10,087 bases of DNA from NCBI GenBank assembly GCA_044370655.1, contig JBILVD010000043.1, positions 1 to 10,087 on the forward strand. The letters are read 5' to 3'. The position numbers and the translations under genes were made by a program. This DNA is from CAZFPN01 sp044370655. Lineage in GTDB: Bacteria; Pseudomonadota; Alphaproteobacteria; Rickettsiales; Deianiraeaceae. Shown here one piece after another: positions 6,852 through 10,087 of the stretch; positions within the stretch are counted from its first letter, which is position 1, and each line of letters opens with the position of its first letter. The notes beneath the pieces are model-generated. The model did not search any database and had not been told where the DNA came from. It was given only the letters and a program-made list of their open reading frames with translations.

Positions 6852-6904
6852 TAGGTAGTCAAGAGACAAATCAGACTACCTATTCTACTATTTCTAGTAA
6901 GAAT
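6852..6904. repeat. Two tandem inverted repeats downstream of the HTH gene
   Basis: The first is a perfect 9-bp stem, TAGGTAGTC (6852-6860) with GACTACCTA (6874-6882), loop 13 nt. The second pairs ATTCTACTA (6882-6890) with TAGT-A-AGAAT (6895-6904), one bulge and a 4-nt loop. They start 4 nt past the stop of the HTH gene on the minus strand and may end its transcript, but no T-run follows, so a classical intrinsic terminator is not shown. The rest of 6712-6908 has only an open frame with a TTG start that I do not trust. Confidence 0.45.
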
Positions 6905-6908
6905 TCTG

Positions 6909-7319
6909 CTAAACTAATGTTTCATTTTTATTTTCATAAAATTTTCTCATTTCTTCTAATATTGCTATAATCTCAAGATGTATTTGCTTACTTACATCTG
7001 CACTACCAATTAAAATACTGCTGATTAATGCATATAATTTAGCAATACAATCTTGCTTTAGTTTTATTATTCTTGTTTTAACGCCTATTTTATCCCCCGC
7101 AGTATCATATATTTTATTTAACGCTTCATTTAATGCGTTAATTTCATTATGATTAAGATTGAATGTAGATGTTAGCCTGTCAATAAACCAAAGAGGAATG
7201 CACCCCTTATTTTCAATTTGGCTTAAATAACTTGGCGTAATACCTAAAATCATTGCCATACCAACGGCAGTAAGTTGACGCACACTCCTAATGTTTTTCA
7301 TAACTTCTTTAAGTGTCAT
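6909..7319 (-). CDS. Cro/CI (XRE)-family HTH transcriptional regulator
   Basis: A 136-residue protein with an N-terminal Xre-type DNA-binding domain (about 4-66). The motif runs VRQLTAVGMAMILGITPSYL and then SQIENKG, with the recognition helix at about 28-38 and the characteristic L-x-x-IE pattern. The remaining 70 residues are helical and may serve dimerisation or ligand sensing; I recognise no second domain. Such proteins usually repress their own and neighbouring promoters. The gene lies inside the terminal repeats of the IS, on the opposite strand to the transposase, and has its own promoter (7346-7373) with an inverted repeat just upstream. A role in limiting transposition is plausible but unproven. 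It could alternatively be a chromosomal gene beside the IS if the repeats are not the true ends. There is no Shine-Dalgarno before the ATG. Confidence 0.85.
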   Translation of the reverse strand: MTLKEVMKNIRSVRQLTAVGMAMILGITPSYLSQIENKGCIPLWFIDRLTSTFNLNHNEINALNEALNKIYDTAGDKIGVKTRIIKLKQDCIAKLYALISSILIGSADVSKQIHLEIIAILEEMRKFYENKNETLV

Positions 7320-7345
7320 ACATTTAAAAAATATATTTCATAGAT

Positions 7346-7373
7346 AAAATAAACAAAAGTTATCAAAAGTCAA
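7346..7373 (-). promoter_or_regulatory. Candidate promoter of the HTH regulator
   Basis: Minus strand TTGACT (7373-7368), 16-nt spacer, TATTTT (7351-7346); start expected near 7339, leader about 20 nt. The -35 lies at the edge of the direct-repeat copy 7369-7397. Confidence 0.4.
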
Positions 7374-7397
7374 GCATTTTTTAAATTTTTCACGATT
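7369..7397. repeat. Direct repeat, right copy (partner 5599-5630)
   Basis: GTCAA, then the ATTTTTTAAATTTTT tract, then CACGATT, in the same order as the left copy. It covers the -35 box of the HTH gene and the A/T tract upstream of it. It lies inside the element, about 30 bp in from the right terminal repeat. Confidence 0.4.
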
Positions 7398-7407
7398 CGA
7401 AATTTAA
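7381..7407. promoter_or_regulatory. Possible operator: inverted repeat upstream of the HTH promoter
   Basis: TTAAATTT (7381-7388) and its exact complement AAATTTAA (7400-7407) flank an 11-nt centre containing CACGATTCG. The spacing places the arms on nearby helical faces, just upstream of the -35 box of the HTH gene, a position usual for autoregulation. The arms are pure A/T, so the statistical support is modest. Confidence 0.3.
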
Positions 7408-7427
7408 GGAATTTAATTTAATGTTTA

Positions 7428-7456
7428 AAGTCAAATTATATATAATCGTTAAAAAA
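7428..7456 (-). repeat. Right terminal inverted repeat of the IS
   Basis: Read on the minus strand from 7456 it begins with six T and contains ACGATTATATA followed by TAATTTGACTT, matching the left repeat (5617-5646) apart from one substitution and one indel. Similarity stops abruptly on both sides, as expected for IS ends. It contains the perfect 12-bp palindrome ATTATATATAAT (7435-7446). Confidence 0.65.
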
Positions 7457-7469
7457 TCTTAATTTTATC

Positions 7470-7498
7470 TTGATATGGGAAAAAAAATATATTATATT
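7470..7498 (+). promoter_or_regulatory. Candidate promoter of the 78-aa coiled-coil gene
   Basis: TTGATA (7470-7475), 17-nt spacer, TATATT (7493-7498); start near 7505 and a leader of about 20 nt. It lies just outside the right end of the mobile element, so it appears to belong to the chromosome. Confidence 0.45.
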
Positions 7499-7524
7499 AA
7501 TAAAATTATTTATCTTTATTTAAA

Positions 7525-7761
7525 ATGATACACAATTATAGATCCAAAAAAAAGTTATGGGTTTTTACAACAGTTAAAGTAGATAGTTGCGAAATTGAAG
7601 TGAGAGAAGAGATTTTTAATTTAAATTTAGAGATTAATCAGTTAAGATTGATGATTGAAGACGCTGAAGAATATAAAAAAAGAATTAGGCTTGTAAGAAA
7701 GCTTGCTAATAAGATTGAAGAATTGAAGAAATTAAGGGAGAAAATTAAAAATAATACTTAA
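7525..7761 (+). CDS. Small coiled-coil protein (78 aa), function unknown
   Basis: The product has a basic start (MIHNYRSKKKLW), a short stretch that could form a strand (VFTTVKVDSCEIEV), then a long charged helix (about 28-75) with regular Leu/Ile spacing and Glu/Lys/Arg pairs, typical of a coiled coil or helical hairpin. No family is recognised. A promoter-like sequence lies 27 nt upstream of the ATG; there is no Shine-Dalgarno. The stop codon lies 17 nt inside the end of the convergent outer-membrane protein gene. The clean heptad-like pattern supports a real protein, though Lys/Glu-rich helices also arise by chance in AT-rich DNA. Confidence 0.55.
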   Translation: MIHNYRSKKKLWVFTTVKVDSCEIEVREEIFNLNLEINQLRLMIEDAEEYKKRIRLVRKLANKIEELKKLREKIKNNT

Positions 7762-8938
7762 GCCCAACTTCAAAGGATGCGGTCTCATTTTTAAATCCAT
7801 TAATTTTAACTTTTACCTTCTTACCTTCGTTTCCTAGGTCGTTATCATCGTATTCTCTTTCGATGTCTTTGGTTAATGGAATGTAAAATTTATAGTCCGC
7901 ATAAACAGTTATAGGGCTTTTGCTTGAAGTTTTCCATTCAAACCCTAAACCTGCAATAAACCTCCCCATATAGACTTTATCTTTAGTATTTCCATCATCA
8001 ATGTTTAAAATTGTTAAAGTTCCGCCTGAAATTAAGTTTAAACTAAAAAACTCAAAGTCATACCCTACTCTTGAAATAAGCCCTGCATTTAATGGCATAC
8101 TGTAAGTAATTTCTCGAGCTACTTCATCAATATTTGTTACAACTACAGAATCTTGAGTTCCTACAAAACTAACACCCGTATCTATAGTTGCAATTCCTGC
8201 AAAATTCTGCCCTGGAACAAAGGTTAAGTCTCTTACCTTGCTAAATGAATAATTTGCAAAAATTTCTGGTGTGTAGTAAAAATTACCGAAGTTGAATTTG
8301 TATCCTAAATTTATAACAGGTGCAAAATTTTTGAATGAGTTGGAATTGCTAAAGGATGTAGCTCGCTTAATTGATATATCAACATATTGATTAACTTTAA
8401 CTTTATTATCCTGAGGTTTCGCATTATTACAGTTACTTAATATTGGCGTTTCTGGCTTGCCTGGTATTGTAACACCAAGTATTGTTATTGGTGGAATGGC
8501 TGGATTAATACCAACTTGAATTCCATTAACAGAAGTTTGATTGTTTGTTAAAAATGCATCTAGGTTTTGTAGTATAAACCAAGCAGGACATTCTTGAGAG
8601 TTAAGTGGCGGTGGATTTATAATCTGCCCCACATCTTGAGTTCCTATATATTTATTAACCTCTAATTTATCGTAATAATAGTTATCTCTCAAGTTTGCAA
8701 CCCCTAAACCCACAAAAAACCCATTGTGCTTTTTTGGAGAATATGCAAGTGGAGCATACCTTTCCTCTAATGTTTTATTACCTAACTTCTCTCCATCAGA
8801 AGGCATAACGGAGGCTTTTAAGCTCACTTCTTCATTTGTTTTTAAAGATAGGTTGTTATTAATCGCCTCATCATTTGCAAAAGATAGATTGAATGCTGAC
8901 ATTAAAACCATTACAGATATTGGTATAAAGTTTTTCAT
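7745..8938 (-). CDS. Outer-membrane beta-barrel protein
   Basis: A 397-residue precursor with a Sec signal peptide (basic MKN, hydrophobic core, SFA-ND cleavage after about residue 21) and a C-terminal strand ending ASFEVGLKYYF. The terminal Phe and alternating aromatic residues form the recognition signal of the BAM assembly machine. Between them are alternating amphipathic strands such as NGFFVGLGVA (72-81), FAPVINLGYKFNFG (205-218), FYYTPEIFANYSFS (220-233) and ITVYADYKFYIPL (343-355), compatible with a barrel of about eight strands. About 50 polar residues separate the signal peptide from the first strand. The first outer loop is very long (about 90-185), proline-rich, and holds the protein's only mature cysteines (117 and 170), which could form a disulphide. 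It resembles the surface-antigen barrels of Rickettsiales (Msp2/P44-like), but I cannot confirm that family. The start overlaps the esterase stop as ATGA. Confidence 0.85.
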   Translation of the reverse strand: MKNFIPISVMVLMSAFNLSFANDEAINNNLSLKTNEEVSLKASVMPSDGEKLGNKTLEERYAPLAYSPKKHNGFFVGLGVANLRDNYYYDKLEVNKYIGTQDVGQIINPPPLNSQECPAWFILQNLDAFLTNNQTSVNGIQVGINPAIPPITILGVTIPGKPETPILSNCNNAKPQDNKVKVNQYVDISIKRATSFSNSNSFKNFAPVINLGYKFNFGNFYYTPEIFANYSFSKVRDLTFVPGQNFAGIATIDTGVSFVGTQDSVVVTNIDEVAREITYSMPLNAGLISRVGYDFEFFSLNLISGGTLTILNIDDGNTKDKVYMGRFIAGLGFEWKTSSKSPITVYADYKFYIPLTKDIEREYDDNDLGNEGKKVKVKINGFKNETASFEVGLKYYF

Positions 8939-9609
8939 TTTTTTAAAGATTGTAAAAAGTTAATACATTTGTTAATTGCGTTAAAATCAACATAATGCTC
9001 TATATTTGGAATTTTATGAAATTCTGCCTCAATTTCATTTTTAATAGCATAATTGTAAGCAATTTTGCCAAGTGAAATTGGGACAATATTGTCATTTTCT
9101 CCATGTATAAAGCAAATTTTTGGGCGAGAGATTATCTCTTTTTCAAGCATATCAGGGGCTATCATGGTTCCAGAAAAGGCTACAATTCCTTTACATCCTC
9201 CATCTTTTCTTCTAAGTGCTGTTTGTAGAGCCATCATCGTTCCTTGTGAAAAACCTATTAGATGCAAGTTTTGATTTGTAAGACCAAATTCCTCAAGCTT
9301 TTTATCTAAAAAGTAATTAAGAATAGGTTCTGCGATTTTTGCTCCTGCGGTTAAACTTTGCTGGCTTCTGTCAAGTAAAGAAAACCATTGCCATTCATCA
9401 GGAAAGGTTGAACCTACAAACTCGTATTGAAATGGAGCATTTGGAGCTATAAAGTAAGGTCTTTCAAATACGCCTTCTAAATGCTGACTTAAAGTTATTA
9501 AGTCTTGCCCACGAGAGCCGTATCCATGCAAAAAAACAATCAAATCAGTAGGACTTTCAGCCTCAAATTTATAAGAATAAGGTCCTGTTAGAGTTTTAAC
9601 ATCCAACAT
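8935..9609 (-). CDS. Alpha/beta-hydrolase, carboxylesterase/phospholipase type
   Basis: A 224-residue cytoplasmic serine hydrolase of the phospholipase/carboxylesterase family (Abhydrolase_2, acyl-protein-thioesterase-like fold). The triad is readable: Ser121 in GFSQG, Asp173 in HGENDNIVP and His205 in IEHYVDF. The oxyanion-hole motif is HGYG (28-31), and the family's PNAPF...WF stretch is at 56-77. The length (about 220) is typical and there is no signal peptide. Family members hydrolyse short-chain acyl esters or lysophospholipids; the natural substrate cannot be told from sequence. It is coupled by a 4-nt ATGA overlap to the outer-membrane protein gene, so the two are made together, which may hint at an envelope-lipid role but is only positional. 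No Shine-Dalgarno is evident. Confidence 0.93.
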   Translation of the reverse strand: MLDVKTLTGPYSYKFEAESPTDLIVFLHGYGSRGQDLITLSQHLEGVFERPYFIAPNAPFQYEFVGSTFPDEWQWFSLLDRSQQSLTAGAKIAEPILNYFLDKKLEEFGLTNQNLHLIGFSQGTMMALQTALRRKDGGCKGIVAFSGTMIAPDMLEKEIISRPKICFIHGENDNIVPISLGKIAYNYAIKNEIEAEFHKIPNIEHYVDFNAINKCINFLQSLKK

Positions 9610-9622
9610 ATCATTTCAAAAA

Positions 9623-9628
9623 ATTATA
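9623..9628 (-). promoter_or_regulatory. Possible -10 box for the esterase-OMP operon
   Basis: A perfect TATAAT on the minus strand 13 nt before the esterase ATG would give an almost leaderless transcript. No convincing -35 box lies at the right distance, so support is weak. The rest of 9610-9736 is A/T-rich and without recognisable features. Confidence 0.25.
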
Positions 9629-9736
9629 TTTCAATTAAAATCAAATAAATTAAAAAGCAAGTTTTATTAATAACGACATCTTAGAAATTTTAAATATACA
9701 AAAACTTTATAATTGTATTTTTTCGTTTAATTACAT

Positions 9737-9940
9737 TCAAAAATCAACGTTAATTATTACCAAAATTAAATGCATTATATCTTTAAACCTAGAACTTATA
9801 TCAAAAAATAAATATCCCTTCTTTAGTTTTTTTGCTAGGTTGTATTTTTCAACCTTAACTTTTTGGTGTATGGTGATTTGTTGGCTTACTTCTGCGGTTT
9901 TAAAAAATTTGTATAAAGTCTTCATAATATGTGTCATCAT
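9737..9940 (-). CDS. Hypothetical protein (67 aa), doubtful
   Basis: The product starts MMTHIMKTLYKFFKTAEVSQ and is basic, with two KK-containing stretches in the middle and a hydrophobic end (MHLILVIINVDF). There is no recognised domain. In favour of a gene: a good promoter (9985-10012) and an AAGGA Shine-Dalgarno (9956-9952), the best-looking one on this side of the window, although its 11-nt distance to the first ATG is long. Other in-frame starts are ATG at 9937 and 9925. Against: short length and composition expected from random AT-rich DNA. The ~147 nt to its right up to the window edge contain no supported gene. Confidence 0.4.
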   Translation of the reverse strand: MMTHIMKTLYKFFKTAEVSQQITIHQKVKVEKYNLAKKLKKGYLFFDISSRFKDIMHLILVIINVDF

Positions 9941-9952
9941 TTTTTTAGGTAT

Positions 9953-9968
9953 CCTTAAATTTTTAAGG
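9953..9968 (-). promoter_or_regulatory. Leader hairpin covering the Shine-Dalgarno of the 67-aa ORF
   Basis: A perfect inverted repeat, CCTTAAA (9953-9959) and TTTAAGG (9962-9968), with a 2-base centre. In the minus-strand transcript its second arm is the AAGG of the ribosome binding site. It could lower translation or act as a thermosensor-like element. A 2-nt loop cannot form as drawn, so the innermost pairs must open. Confidence 0.35.
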
Positions 9969-9984
9969 AAAATTTTTAGAGAGT

Positions 9985-10012
9985 ATTATATAAATGTGAG
10001 GTATGGAAGCAA
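9985..10012 (-). promoter_or_regulatory. Candidate promoter of the 67-aa ORF
   Basis: Minus strand TTGCTT (10012-10007), 16-nt spacer, perfect TATAAT (9990-9985); start near 9978, giving a leader of about 38 nt that includes the hairpin. Confidence 0.45.
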
Positions 10013-10087
10013 AAAGTGAAGAATTTTGAAAGAAATATTTTAAGATAGTGATTTTAGGTGGTTGTTTATAAAGTATTTGAGGTGTTT

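Larger units (their letters stand above)
5617..7456. mobile_element. IS1595-family insertion element with passenger genes (about 1.84 kb)
   Basis: The outer limits are set by two inverted repeats of about 29 bp, 5617-5646 and 7428-7456, that differ by one substitution and one single-base indel. Between them lie the IS1595-family transposase (plus strand), a strong hairpin terminator, a convergent 46-aa ORF and an HTH regulator (both minus strand). The promoter of secG lies outside on the left and that of the 78-aa gene outside on the right, as expected for an insertion between two divergently transcribed genes. Passenger genes are known in some IS1595 subgroups. The exact ends are uncertain by a few bases because the repeats finish in T/A runs, and no 8-bp target duplication is visible. 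The alternative is that the transposase unit is shorter and the repeats are regulatory sites. Confidence 0.6.

Noticed and set aside
6764..6970. Plus-strand 68-codon open frame with a TTG start
   Set aside because: It crosses the paired inverted repeats and overlaps the end of the HTH gene on the other strand; no ribosome site and no protein-like pattern.
7388..7400. GATTC (GANTC methylation site) and TTAA pairs as CcrM/CtrA control sites
   Set aside because: Single GANTC and TTAA motifs are expected often by chance in AT-rich DNA and the TTAA spacing does not match the CtrA consensus.
5600..7470. 8-bp target-site duplication flanking the element
   Set aside because: Compared bases around both ends allowing for a few bases of uncertainty; only A/T similarity was found, no convincing direct repeat.
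9969..10087. Minus-strand frame open from the window edge for about 39 codons
   Set aside because: No start is visible, the translation shows no pattern, and the segment holds a good promoter; too little to call a gene end.

Overview
The window is strongly AT-rich and bacterial. It carries housekeeping genes for translation and secretion next to envelope genes and one insertion element. The low GC, the small outer-membrane beta-barrel, the compact 4-20 nt gene overlaps and the split-up of normally conserved operons (pheT without pheS, rpsB without tsf) suggest a reduced or host-associated alphaproteobacterium, most likely Rickettsiales-like. That placement is inference from gene character, not from a phylogenetic marker search.

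Left part (1-1657, plus strand): the 3' end of an RND efflux permease gene, overlapping by 8 nt a small predicted lipoprotein of unknown function. The two are probably co-transcribed.

Housekeeping block (1739-5549, all minus strand, read right to left): secG, an unannotated 40-residue single-TM small protein, pheT, an unannotated 52-residue basic small protein, then rpsB with its own promoter. secG, the 40-aa gene, pheT and the 52-aa gene are joined by a 6-nt gap and overlaps (ATGA, then 20 nt) and look like one operon. Both small proteins were found by reading the gaps.

Mobile region (about 5617-7456): a pair of near-identical ~29-bp terminal inverted repeats encloses an IS1595-family transposase, a strong two-way hairpin terminator at its stop codon, a convergent 46-residue ORF and a Cro/CI-type HTH regulator with its own promoter. 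I interpret this as one ~1.84 kb IS with two passenger genes, inserted between the secG promoter and the promoter of the next gene. No target-site duplication could be recognised.

Right part (7525-10087): a small coiled-coil protein on the plus strand converges on, and overlaps by 17 nt, an outer-membrane beta-barrel gene. The barrel gene is translationally coupled (ATGA) to an upstream serine esterase. Further right is a weaker 67-residue ORF with a promoter and a leader hairpin that covers its Shine-Dalgarno sequence. No tRNA, rRNA or CRISPR array was seen. Ribosome binding sites are generally weak or absent throughout.
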